A DNA stretch of 64,000 nucleotides from GCA-2683135 sp964507445 (GTDB lineage: Bacteria; Planctomycetota; GCA-002687715): contig CAZDQF010000002.1 of the NCBI GenBank assembly GCA_964507445.1, positions 1 to 64,000 on the forward strand. The letters are read 5' to 3'. Positions 9,573 to 17,234 of the stretch are shown piece by piece; the stretch's first letter is position 1, and every line of letters starts with the position of its first letter. The position numbers were made by a program, and so were the translations under genes. The notes under the pieces were generated by a model. That model made no database searches. It was not told the DNA's origin and was given only the letters and a program-made list of their open reading frames with translations.

Positions 9573-9730
9573 AGCCTTCGGTGAAACCGTAGCCGCTTTG
9601 AAGACTGGGGCGTCGAGGGTCGGGACGTTGCTGTCGGTGTTGCTTGTTCGACGCCCGTTACGATGCTGGCGCTGACCAGTCGAGACGCCATCGTGCTGAG
9701 GATCGGTAGTCCGCCTGTGTGTACTGCACC

Positions 9731-10027
9731 TCAGCGACCCTTCTGGCGCGATCGCAGATCGGCCTCCAGCGTCCTGATCTGGCGCAGTCGGCGGGCGAGG
9801 GCGTCACCGGAGAAGGCCTGACGCGCTGCGTCCTCCGCGCTCGAACGGAAGGTGGTGAAGAAGCCTGCTTGCTCCTGTGCGGAGAGGGCATCGAAGATTG
9901 CGATCGTTTGCTGCCTGGCGGCGTCCCAGGTCGGGTCGGATGGCACGGTGTCGGTTTCGGAGCATCCGAAGCACGAAACGATGGTGCATAAACTCAAACA
10001 GAGTATCGCGTGGCGAGATCGAATCAC
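9731..10027 (-). CDS. Small putative lipoprotein
   Basis: Predicted 98 residues starting at GTG 10027, with GGAG about 8 nt upstream. The N-terminus (MIRSRHAILCLSLCTIVSC) is a lipoprotein-type signal. IVSC fits the lipobox with Cys19 as the lipid-modified residue, and a second Cys follows at 22. The mature part is acidic then helical (FDALSAQEQAGFFTTF, ALARRLRQIRTLEADLRSR) and ends in a basic stretch. No family is recognised. It is probably anchored in the periplasm or outer membrane. The region upstream is poorer in GC than its surroundings and carries two palindromes that may control it. Confidence 0.65.
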   Translation of the reverse strand: MIRSRHAILCLSLCTIVSCFGCSETDTVPSDPTWDAARQQTIAIFDALSAQEQAGFFTTFRSSAEDAARQAFSGDALARRLRQIRTLEADLRSRQKGR

Positions 10028-10052
10028 TTATGACGCTCCATGAACCGTGAAT

Positions 10053-10065
10053 TTCGTTGAACGAA
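10053..10065. promoter_or_regulatory. 6-1-6 palindrome, possible operator
   Basis: TTCGTT-G-AACGAA is a perfect inverted repeat. It begins 26 bp upstream of the lipoprotein's GTG, about where a promoter and operator would lie. No regulator is identified. Confidence 0.35.
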
Positions 10066-10103
10066 TATGCAGATCCGAGATACGGACAAACGACCGTATT
10101 CAG

Positions 10104-10118
10104 CGCGAATAATTCGCG
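10104..10118. promoter_or_regulatory. 7-1-7 palindrome, possible operator
   Basis: CGCGAAT-A-ATTCGCG is a perfect 15-bp palindrome. It lies about 50 bp from the first palindrome and shares CGAA/TTCG elements with it, which suggests paired sites for a dimeric regulator. This is an inference. Confidence 0.35.
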
Positions 10119-10470
10119 AGTGTCGACGACCGGCGAGGAAGTCAACAAGAAGTAATGTCCGCTCACCGCGCCAAGTGACAGAAAAACCAAATCCGGCGGC
10201 GAATCGCCGTCTCCGCAGAGGCGCCGCTGAGTTTGCCGGTAGCCCCGGTGAAGCGGACGCACAGATTCTCCGTCATCTTGGTCTCTGTCGCGACATCTCC
10301 CTGAGGAGGCTGGCACGCCGAAGCCCACCGAGTCTCTTCGACGATCCGGTTTGTTGCGGCTGCCGTACGTCTTGGAGAGGAAAGTAAACGGCCTCGTCGC
10401 TACGCGGCCGATTCGTGGTTCATCCGCCCCGGCGACCTGAGGACCCGGGCCACTGGAAGGGGGAAGCAAG

Positions 10471-10848
10471 GTGAAGTCGGCGACTGGACGGCTCAAGTCA
10501 AACACGAGAACGAAGGGACAGGGGTTGTTCTTGGCGTTCGTAATTCTGAATTGGATCGGCTGGGGGTTGGTCGTGGTGGCTTATGTCATGACCATCAGTT
10601 CGATCAACGAGGCGGCCGAGATGCTGGGTCCCACTTGGGCAGCCCAGGAGCATGGGGCCTGGATCGGCGGGATCTTGGGTTTGTCCTTCTACTGTTGGGC
10701 TTGGGGGCACGTTCACCACCGACTGCGGTCGGCGGATCGCCGGTTCCTGAACATCGAGACGAAGATGTCGCGGTTGTTGGATTCCCACGTGGAGAATCCA
10801 GAGTTGGTCGTCATGCCCACTGTTCGGGGCGATCAGAGGGGCGAGTGA
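10471..10848 (+). CDS. Small membrane protein, unknown function
   Basis: Predicted 125 residues from GTG 10471, with a strong purine-rich ribosome site (GGAAGGGGGAAGCAAG) directly upstream. There are two transmembrane helices at about residues 18-42 (FLAFVILNWIGWGLVVVAYV) and 64-82 (WIGGILGLSFYCWAWGHV), followed by a basic, soluble C-terminal tail with a short amphipathic segment (RRFLNIETKMSRLLDSH). It resembles small planctomycete membrane proteins of unknown function. It faces the metallopeptidase gene tail to tail. Confidence 0.72.
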   Translation: MKSATGRLKSNTRTKGQGLFLAFVILNWIGWGLVVVAYVMTISSINEAAEMLGPTWAAQEHGAWIGGILGLSFYCWAWGHVHHRLRSADRRFLNIETKMSRLLDSHVENPELVVMPTVRGDQRGE

Positions 10849-10945
10849 GTCTCGCGCTGCGATGGACCATCTCGTCCGATTCGGATGGACGGAGTCGTGG
10901 AGGTCGTTGAGTATCAACGCCTGTTGCCGTCGCCCGAGACCATGA

Positions 10946-11051
10946 CGATCAGAAGGTGCGGACGTCGGAGAACCTGAGGCGACAGTTGTCCAGCGCCAGG
11001 CCCATGGGGGTGGCCGGCAGGGGGAGCGTGGCGGTCTCGTCGCCGGCGATC
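10946..11051 (-). repeat. Parent copy of the 106-bp direct repeat
   Basis: Identical to 9467-9572 and in the same orientation. It covers the 3' end and stop of the metallopeptidase gene. This copy belongs to the intact gene, so it is the likely source of the fragment 1.5 kb away. Confidence 0.9.
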
Positions 11052-12247
11052 CGGATGGTGAGCTGGTCGTCTGTTCGTGTGGCCGAGATCGCAATGGGCT
11101 TCGAGTTGTCGAGGGTGACCGAGCCCGCGGTCAGGCGTCGCCAGCGGCCATCGCTGCGTTGATCGACCTTCCACTGGCCGTTCGGCTGCAGGAGGAACAC
11201 GCTGAAGTCCTTGGCCGATCGATGGTGCAACAGCAGCCCGCCGCTCCACCGAGGTCCGCCCCCGGGATCGATGACGGCGCTGATGCCGGCCACCACCGCC
11301 TTGGTGCGGCAAGCGGAGACGACCGACGCGGCGCCAGCGACGGCTCCGGGTCCGATCCCCTCCCACTCGTTGAACACGGGCGCCCACGGCTCTTGTCGGG
11401 TACGCAGCCACGCGCGGAACGGGCCGGAGAGGCGTTTCGGCGAGCCGAGGAACGACTTGAAGCAGGACTTGGCGGGGACGCCTCGGTCGAGGCTGCGGAA
11501 CAACTTCTTGCGCTGACTCTCCGGAGCGTCCGTGCAGATCCAGTGGAGCAGCGCCCACTGCTCCGGCCGCGTCGATGGTCGCGAGGAATCCACGAGGGTC
11601 GCCAGGGAGTAGTCATCCCGATCCATGGTCGAGAGCGCCTTGGCGGGGTAGTCCTTGAGCGTGACCAGCGGGACCACGCCGAGCCGCAGCGTGGTGCCGT
11701 CCCAGGTGTGGCGCGAGAGGTGCTCCGCGAGCCCTTCGATGTACCACTGGTCGCGCGGCTTGCGATTACTGGTGTTCGAGAGGAAGTGGAACTGGTGCAC
11801 GGCCTCGTGGATCAGCAGCTGCCGCGTGTAGTAGACGGTCGGTTGACAGTACTGGTAGACGGTGCGGTTGGCTGGCCAGTAGTAGCCGCCGGCGCCGGTG
11901 GGGGGCTCCACGTCGTCGGCACGGAGCGCGGCGATGAAGCCGTCCCGGTCTCGCATCAGCTTGACCACCAGCCGTTGTCCCGGACGTAGCCGCGGCGCCC
12001 GGCCGAAGAACCGCTCGAGCGGTCGCCACGCAGCCTCGAGGACGGCGCTCGCGCTACCGGCCCGGTCCGCCGGCAGATCGGTGACCAGTCGGTAGTGCTC
12101 GGTCTCGTGGGCCTTGACCGGAGACGAGGCCGGCTGAGCCTGCAGCGTGGTCGCCAGGCAGGAGAGCACGACGAGGACCGGCCACTGAGACCCGGTCCGC
12201 CGCCCCCGCGTCGAAGACCCCTCGACCCGCCGGGAGAGACTGATCAC
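10949..12247 (-). CDS. Exported DUF1570/MA-like zinc metallopeptidase
   Basis: Predicted 432 residues. The zinc motif is HEAVH (His147-Glu148...His151) in LLIHEAVHQFHFL, followed by EGLAEHLSRH, whose Glu171 is the likely third ligand. This is the gluzincin layout of DUF1570 and peptidase-MA-like proteins common in planctomycetes. A signal segment (WPVLVVLSCLATTLQAQ) follows a basic n-region. The GTG at 12247 is preferred because GGGAG stands about 6 nt upstream. An ATG at 12319 would give an unusually long 70-residue leader. The C-terminal part, residues about 320-432, looks beta-rich. Its last 103 bp plus three following bases are duplicated at 9467-9572. The substrate is unknown. Confidence 0.8.
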   Translation of the reverse strand: MISLSRRVEGSSTRGRRTGSQWPVLVVLSCLATTLQAQPASSPVKAHETEHYRLVTDLPADRAGSASAVLEAAWRPLERFFGRAPRLRPGQRLVVKLMRDRDGFIAALRADDVEPPTGAGGYYWPANRTVYQYCQPTVYYTRQLLIHEAVHQFHFLSNTSNRKPRDQWYIEGLAEHLSRHTWDGTTLRLGVVPLVTLKDYPAKALSTMDRDDYSLATLVDSSRPSTRPEQWALLHWICTDAPESQRKKLFRSLDRGVPAKSCFKSFLGSPKRLSGPFRAWLRTRQEPWAPVFNEWEGIGPGAVAGAASVVSACRTKAVVAGISAVIDPGGGPRWSGGLLLHHRSAKDFSVFLLQPNGQWKVDQRSDGRWRRLTAGSVTLDNSKPIAISATRTDDQLTIRIAGDETATLPLPATPMGLALDNCRLRFSDVRTF

Positions 12248-12305
12248 CGGACGCTCCCGGTGGTCCGAGCGCCGCTCCAGGTGCGCCTTCAATAGCGATT
12301 TGTCG

Positions 12306-12500
12306 TCATGTCCTCTCATCAGGTCGATCAGGATAACGGTAAGAGCACGAATGCTCGAAATCGTGCCAGGAGACCCGGCCCTGCGTGGCGGTGAGGCCTG
12401 CCAGCATCGCGATCCAGAACCGGAAGGTGAAACCGAGGTCTCTCGACTTCAGGAGTTGCTCCGCGAGCGGGTCGCCACCGGTGTCGATATCGGCGCTCAT
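12306..12500 (-). CDS. Possible small protein upstream of the metallopeptidase
   Basis: Predicted 64 residues, MSADIDTGGDPLAEQLL then a short hydrophobic helix (FRFWIAMLAGLTA). Third codon positions are mostly G or C through the first 45 codons, as in real genes here. The last 15 codons lose that bias. There is no ribosome site. If real, it would run into the metallopeptidase leader region and could be co-transcribed with it. The rest of the 12248-12707 gap shows nothing convincing. Confidence 0.3.
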   Translation of the reverse strand: MSADIDTGGDPLAEQLLKSRDLGFTFRFWIAMLAGLTATQGRVSWHDFEHSCSYRYPDRPDERT

Positions 12501-12707
12501 CCAGTAGGCGAAGGGCCCGTGACGACTCCCGGTCACCGCACGCTTGGTATCTCACGTGAAGGTCGGAGCCTGAAGCCTCTGACACCGTCGCCTGGCCCAG
12601 GAAGAGCCGAAAATCGGATCGTGTTGCGTTGACAAGGTGAGGGGCTTCTCGTCACGCTTGAGACCTTGAAGAAGGGACGAGGCCTCTCCCCTGAGAGGAC
12701 CCGAACG

Positions 12708-12959
12708 ATGGACATTTACTTCCAGAAGAACCCCGAGCGCTCCTCGAGCCCGTTCGGTCAGATCGTGATGGAACCGGACGGGGTAGACGGGCTGACCTCC
12801 ATCTTGGAGAAGGTGACAGAGTTCACCCTCACCTTGCGGAGGACGGTCAACCCGGAAAAGGAGATCGTCACCATAGACGTGGATTCGGTCGACCAGGCCT
12901 CGGTGGTGATGAATCACCTTCATGAGACCCTGTCTGAGGGTGACACCTCGGCCCCCTGA
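12708..12959 (+). CDS. Small acidic cytosolic protein, unknown function
   Basis: Predicted 83 residues from ATG 12708, with GAGAGG about 8 nt upstream. An in-frame ATG at 12666 lacks such a site. The protein has no signal or membrane segment. It looks like a compact alpha/beta fold: IVMEPDGVDGLTSILEKV, then EFTLTLRRTV, EIVTIDVDSV and QASVVMNHLHETL. No family is recognised. It stands ahead of the sulfotransferase on the same strand, about 170 bp away. Confidence 0.65.
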   Translation: MDIYFQKNPERSSSPFGQIVMEPDGVDGLTSILEKVTEFTLTLRRTVNPEKEIVTIDVDSVDQASVVMNHLHETLSEGDTSAP

Positions 12960-13130
12960 ACTCGAGTGAACCCTGGGAGGGATCGCTCCATGTCTTCACC
13001 TCCGGTCTACTCTATGCAGAGGTTCAAGAGGGCACCGATGCTGCACGCCTGTGCTGTCGGGATTCGGCTCGATTTCGATTGAAAGGACGCGCTGTCTCCA
13101 GCGCCCGTTAGAAGGAACGGACGATTGACC

Positions 13131-14030
13131 ATGCCCATCAAGACGCGTGAGATTCACAATCATCACATCGACTCGACGGTTTGGAACGACTTCGAGTTTC
13201 GCGACGACGACATCGTGATCGCGACCTATGGAAAGTCGGGCACGACGTGGGTTCAACAGATCGTCTCTCAGCTGCTCTTTGAGGGAGCAGAGGAGCTGCC
13301 TGTGGCCGAAATGTCGCCGTGGGTCGATTTGCGCGTTCCACCCAAGGAGGTCAAGCTCGAAGCGCTCGAAGCGCTCGAGGCGCAGACGCATCGGCGCTTC
13401 CTCAAGACGCACCTGCCGGTTGACGCTCTGGTCTTCTCCGAGAAGGCGAAGTACATCTTTATCGCACGCGACGGACGTGACGTCGTGTGGAGCTTCTACA
13501 ACCACCATGCGAAGGCGAACGCGCTGTGGTACGAGCTGATCAACGACACACCCGGTCGTGTCGGCCCGCCGATCGAGCCGCCGTGCGCGGACGTTCGTGA
13601 GTACTACCTCGAGTGGTTGGAGAAGGACGGGTTTCCGCTGTGGCCGTTCTGGGAGAACATCAAGAGTTGGTGGGATGTCCGACACCTCGACAACGTGAAG
13701 CTGCTGCACTTCAGTGACTTGAAGCGCGATCCAGAAGGCGAGATCCGCGGCATCGCGGAGTTCCTCGGCGTCGCGGTCCGAGAAGAGACCTGGGACGACA
13801 TCTTCTTGCACTGCACCTTCGACTACATGAAGCAACACGCCACGAAGTCCACACCCCTCGGCGGCGCCGTCTGGGACGAGGGCGCCAAGGTGTTCATCAA
13901 CAGAGGCACCAACGGACGTTGGGCGGAGACACTCACCGAAGAGGACAACCGGCGTTACGAGGAGCGTGCGCTGGCGGAGCTCGGACCGGAGTGCTCGAGC
14001 TGGCTGGCTGCGGGCAAGGCCGCCGACTGA
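13131..14030 (+). CDS. PAPS-dependent sulfotransferase (Sulfotransfer_1)
   Basis: Predicted 299-residue cytosolic sulfotransferase of the PF00685 type, close to the usual length of aryl/alcohol sulfotransferases. The 5'-phosphosulfate loop is YGKSGTTW (residues 33-40). KTHLP holds the likely catalytic His94. The 3'-phosphate site is RDGRDVVWSFYNHH from Arg113. It transfers sulfate from PAPS to a hydroxyl or amine; the acceptor cannot be predicted. ATG 13131 is used. A TTG two codons upstream is better spaced from GAAGGAA (7 nt against 13) and remains possible. The gene is convergent with a sulfatase, so enzymes that add and remove sulfate sit side by side. Confidence 0.92.
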   Translation: MPIKTREIHNHHIDSTVWNDFEFRDDDIVIATYGKSGTTWVQQIVSQLLFEGAEELPVAEMSPWVDLRVPPKEVKLEALEALEAQTHRRFLKTHLPVDALVFSEKAKYIFIARDGRDVVWSFYNHHAKANALWYELINDTPGRVGPPIEPPCADVREYYLEWLEKDGFPLWPFWENIKSWWDVRHLDNVKLLHFSDLKRDPEGEIRGIAEFLGVAVREETWDDIFLHCTFDYMKQHATKSTPLGGAVWDEGAKVFINRGTNGRWAETLTEEDNRRYEERALAELGPECSSWLAAGKAAD

Positions 14031-14193
14031 CGCTGCGAGGTCGTGGTGCTCGGCCACCCATCGCTCGAAGGCCCCGTGTGTTCTATGAGGAGCTCATGGG
14101 GCCACGCTGTGGTCGCGTCAACTCAGTCGATGAACAAGAGCCGATCCCCGGACTGAGGCCTTTGGACGTAGCTGGAGTGCTGCCGCGTGCGCT

Positions 14194-15633
14194 TCACCGC
14201 ACGCGGTCGTATTCCTTGTTGACCGCCCTGTTGCCCCAACGCTTGATCACGGCGCGGAGGGCGGCGTCGGTCTCCGGGAAGCGGCCCTGGTCATCGGTCT
14301 CGATGATCCAGCGGTGGAGATGGGTGCGCATCTCTCCGAGGACCTGGGAATGGGCCGGGTCGTGGAGCAGGTTGACGGTCTCGTGGGGGTCGGATTGGAG
14401 GTCGTAGAGCTCTTCGGCGGGACGGTGGGGGCCCGCGAACGCCGCTTGCACCTTGTTGAGCTTGCCTTCGGCGAATAGCTGCCGGATCGCCTTCATGGAC
14501 GGCCGGTTGTCACGATACTGGGGCTGCAGGTAGGGGCGGTCGGTCATGAAGTTGCGGATGTACTTGTAGCGCCTGGTGACCACGGCGCGGATGCGATCGA
14601 TGGTGTAGTCGCAACGATCTCGGGCGGCGACGAAGAATTCGCGGCTGTAGCCTTCGGCGAAGACGTCCTTTCCGTGCATGTGGGAGGGGATGTTGATGCC
14701 CGCGAGGGCGAGGGTGGTGGCGCTGATGTCGAGCCCGCTGACGATGTCGTCGCGCACGACTCCTTCGGGGACCCCAGGGCCGGCGATGATGCAGGGGACA
14801 CGGATCCCGCCCTCGTAGAGGAACTGCTTGTGTCGCATCAGGGCCATGCCGTGGTCGGAGAAGAACACGACCACCGTGTTCTCGTAGAGGCCGTCCCGCC
14901 GGAGCGCGTCCATGATCCGCCCGAGGGCGGCGTCGAGATCGAGGATGGTGTCGTAGTGGCGACCGATGGCCTCGCGGATGGCCGGATGATCCGGGTAGTA
15001 GGGCGGCACCGGCACCTTGGACCGATCGACGACCTTCTTCGTCCGGGTCTTGCCCCCGGTCATCTGGAGCTGCCCGAAGAACGGGCGACCCTGCCTGTCC
15101 CCGTTCCAGCACCTGCCGTCCTTCGCCCCCTGGAAGTTCATCTTTCGGCTGTGACTGTCATACAGCTGGTCGATGTCGAAGACGAAGTTGTAGTGGAGCT
15201 TGCCCTTGTTGAACGTGTAGTACCGGGCGAGCCGCATGATCTCGGGGATCGTCCGAACCCCCAGGTAGTTCGGGTCCCACTCGTCCATTTTGATGCCGCG
15301 GAACGTCGGGACGGAGCTGTAGTGCTGGTGCGCTCCGATGGTCGTCTGGTGCATCCCTGTGATGATCGCGGACCGCGTCGGGCTGCACACGCCGGCGGGC
15401 ATGTAGGCACGGGTGAACCGCGTGCCCCGGGCGGCGAGGGCGTCGATGTTCGGGGTCTTCACGACCTCGTCCCCGTAGCAGGACATCCAGTCGTTCGTGT
15501 CCTCGACGTAGACCCACAAGATGTTGGGGCGGCCAGGTTCCGTGGGGCGGGCGTCAGCGACTCCCTGAGCGAGTGCCCCCATCGAGGCGAGGAGAGTCAA
15601 GGGCAGCGCGACCAGGAGTGGGTATCTGTTCAT
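14194..15633 (-). CDS. Exported sulfatase, heparan-N-sulfatase-like
   Basis: Predicted 479 residues with a signal peptide (MNRYPLLVALPLTLLASMGA, then LAQG). Metal-binding start is PNILWVYVEDTNDWMSCYG. The formylglycine motif is CSPTRSAIITG with Cys83. FFSDHGMALMRHKQFLYEGG is the second active-site block and LYDLQSDPHETVNL the typical C-terminal segment. The combination VEDTNDW...GTRFTRAY and MRHKQFLYEGGIRVP resembles the N-sulfoglucosamine sulfohydrolase-like (S1_8) branch; the substrate is unproven. It needs a formylglycine-generating or equivalent maturase, which is not obvious in the window. Confidence 0.93.
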   Translation of the reverse strand: MNRYPLLVALPLTLLASMGALAQGVADARPTEPGRPNILWVYVEDTNDWMSCYGDEVVKTPNIDALAARGTRFTRAYMPAGVCSPTRSAIITGMHQTTIGAHQHYSSVPTFRGIKMDEWDPNYLGVRTIPEIMRLARYYTFNKGKLHYNFVFDIDQLYDSHSRKMNFQGAKDGRCWNGDRQGRPFFGQLQMTGGKTRTKKVVDRSKVPVPPYYPDHPAIREAIGRHYDTILDLDAALGRIMDALRRDGLYENTVVVFFSDHGMALMRHKQFLYEGGIRVPCIIAGPGVPEGVVRDDIVSGLDISATTLALAGINIPSHMHGKDVFAEGYSREFFVAARDRCDYTIDRIRAVVTRRYKYIRNFMTDRPYLQPQYRDNRPSMKAIRQLFAEGKLNKVQAAFAGPHRPAEELYDLQSDPHETVNLLHDPAHSQVLGEMRTHLHRWIIETDDQGRFPETDAALRAVIKRWGNRAVNKEYDRVR

Positions 15634-15698
15634 GACGGACGGAGGGTATCAGTTCGCCGCGCTGCCGGGATCGCTCGGCCCGTCGCTGACCGGCGCCC

Positions 15699-16544
15699 TC
15701 ACAGTGGATCGCCGCAGTGCTTGCAGTGGACCGCGTCCGGGTCGTGTCCTTCGAGCGAACATCCCGGGCATGCCTGCGTGGAGACGGGGCGGGGATTGGA
15801 GAGGCCCGCCTGGACGAGCTCGACGGACACGATGCCGGTGGGGACGGCGATGATCGCGTAGCCGAGGATCATGACGATGGACGCCAGCACCTTGCCGGCC
15901 ACGGTCCCGGGGACGATGTCGCCGTATCCCACCGTCGTCATGGTCACGACTGCCCAGTAGATGCCATGAGGGATGCTGGAGAATCCATGCTCTTCACCTT
16001 CGATGATGTACATGGCCGAGCCGATGATCACCACCAGCGTCAGCACGAAGAGCAGGAACACGATCATCTTCGGACGCGCAGCCTTCAGGGCCCGGACCAG
16101 GAACTGACCCTCGGAGACGTACCGCGCCAGCTTGAACACGCGGAAGACACGCATGAGCCGCAGCGCTCGGATGACGGACAGGGACTGGGAACCCGGGAGG
16201 ATCAAGCTGATATACCCCGGCAGGACGGCGAGCAGGTCGACGACGCCGAAGAAGCTGCAGATGTAGCGGCTCTTGCGTCTCACGCAGAGGATTCTCAGCA
16301 CGTACTCCACCGTGAACATGACGGTGAAGAGGAAGTCGAGGGCGCGCAGCTCGGATCGGAACCGGTGTTCGAAGTCGGCGACGCTCTCCAGCACCACCGT
16401 GAGGACGCTGAGGAGGATGACCACGAGGAGGGCGACATCGAACAGCTTCCCGCCGGGAGTGTCGGCTTCGAAGATGACCTCGTGCAGCCGGCGCTTCCAC
16501 AGTGGCCAGTTGGGGTCCGCTTCCCGCTCGATCTTCTTGTTCAT
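15699..16544 (-). CDS. Voltage-gated K+ channel with C-terminal zinc ribbon
   Basis: Predicted 281-residue six-helix cation channel. S1 is at about residues 34-54, and S4 is the Arg-rich VIRALRLMRVFRVFKLAR (124-141). The selectivity filter is TTVGYGD (203-209) and S6 is at about residues 218-242. TVGYGD indicates K+ selectivity. After S6 the tail carries four Cys (259, 262, 274, 277) in CPGC and CKHC pairs, a zinc-ribbon-like module. This may help assembly or sense metal or redox state; that role is inferred. It is a plasma-membrane tetramer by family knowledge. It lies on the same strand as its neighbours but is separated from each by about 50-65 bp. Confidence 0.92.
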   Translation of the reverse strand: MNKKIEREADPNWPLWKRRLHEVIFEADTPGGKLFDVALLVVILLSVLTVVLESVADFEHRFRSELRALDFLFTVMFTVEYVLRILCVRRKSRYICSFFGVVDLLAVLPGYISLILPGSQSLSVIRALRLMRVFRVFKLARYVSEGQFLVRALKAARPKMIVFLLFVLTLVVIIGSAMYIIEGEEHGFSSIPHGIYWAVVTMTTVGYGDIVPGTVAGKVLASIVMILGYAIIAVPTGIVSVELVQAGLSNPRPVSTQACPGCSLEGHDPDAVHCKHCGDPL

Positions 16545-16593
16545 GCCGGCAATCTAAACACGGGACCTCGTCCTCGCGGAGCCCAAGATCGCG

Positions 16594-16959
16594 TCACGTC
16601 CGGAGGATCGACTCCATCTTCTTCCCCCGGGCCAGCTCATCCACCAGCTTGTCCATGTATCGGACCTTCTGTGTCAGGGGGTTTTCTATCTCCTCGACGC
16701 GGTAGCCGCAGATCACGCCCTTGATGCTCGAGGCGTTGGGGTGCAGGTCCGCTTGATCGAAGAGGGTCTCGAAGGTGGTCTCCTGGGTGATGTGCTTCCT
16801 CAGCTGGGCGGAGGTGAAGCCGGTCAGCCACTTGAGCACCTGCTGCAGCTCCTGCTCGGTCCGCCCATTCTTGACGACCCTGTTGAGGTAGAGGGGGTAG
16901 ATGGCGGCGAAGATCATCTTCGCGATCCGTTCGTCCTGCTTGGAGGATGAGGGACTCAT
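16594..16959 (-). CDS. DUF2200 family protein
   Basis: Predicted 121 residues, the normal size for DUF2200 (PF09966). Family features are visible along the length: RIAKMIFAAIYPLYLNRVVK, GRTEQELQQVLKWLTGF, TFETLFDQA, KGVICGYRVEEIENPLTQKV and RYMDKLVDELARGKKMESIL. The family is cytosolic and of unknown biochemical function; its fold resembles small DUF1801/YdhG-like helical proteins only loosely. The next 275 bp upstream (16960-17234) show no supported gene. Confidence 0.88.
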   Translation of the reverse strand: MSPSSSKQDERIAKMIFAAIYPLYLNRVVKNGRTEQELQQVLKWLTGFTSAQLRKHITQETTFETLFDQADLHPNASSIKGVICGYRVEEIENPLTQKVRYMDKLVDELARGKKMESILRT

Positions 16960-17234
16960 GTTGGGGGCTCGGGTCTGTGGTATGCAGCTGAGGGTTCAGC
17001 CCGTTGACTTGCGGTGCTGGGGGCGACGACGGTCGTCTCGCCGTCGGCACAGATCCGGAGATGGTAGGCGAAATCACCGGATTCGGCCGAGGAATCAACG
17101 GGACCAGCACGCTCGCCCCGGAGGCGACCCCCGCTCGCTGACCGTCTCGTCCGAGCAGAGACCGGGCGTCGCGTGCGGAGGTCACGTCGTGCGCGTTCTT
17201 CGTGGCCGCGCGGCTCGCGCGGGTACCACGTGGG

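Larger units (their letters stand above)
10028..10470. other. Divergent intergenic region of lower GC
   Basis: This 443-bp region separates the lipoprotein (minus) from a membrane protein (plus). Its left part is markedly more AT-rich than the neighbourhood. It contains the two perfect palindromes annotated separately. No convincing gene was seen; a plus frame at 10067-10387 is basic, lacks a ribosome site and looks spurious. Confidence 0.5.

Noticed and set aside
9287..9592. Plus-strand 101-codon ORF
   Set aside because: The minus strand of the same bases carries recognisable C-terminal fragments; the plus frame has no ribosome site or domain.
10067..10387. Plus-strand 106-codon ORF in the AT-richer region
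   Set aside because: Arg-rich, no ribosome site, and it crosses the palindromic regulatory region.
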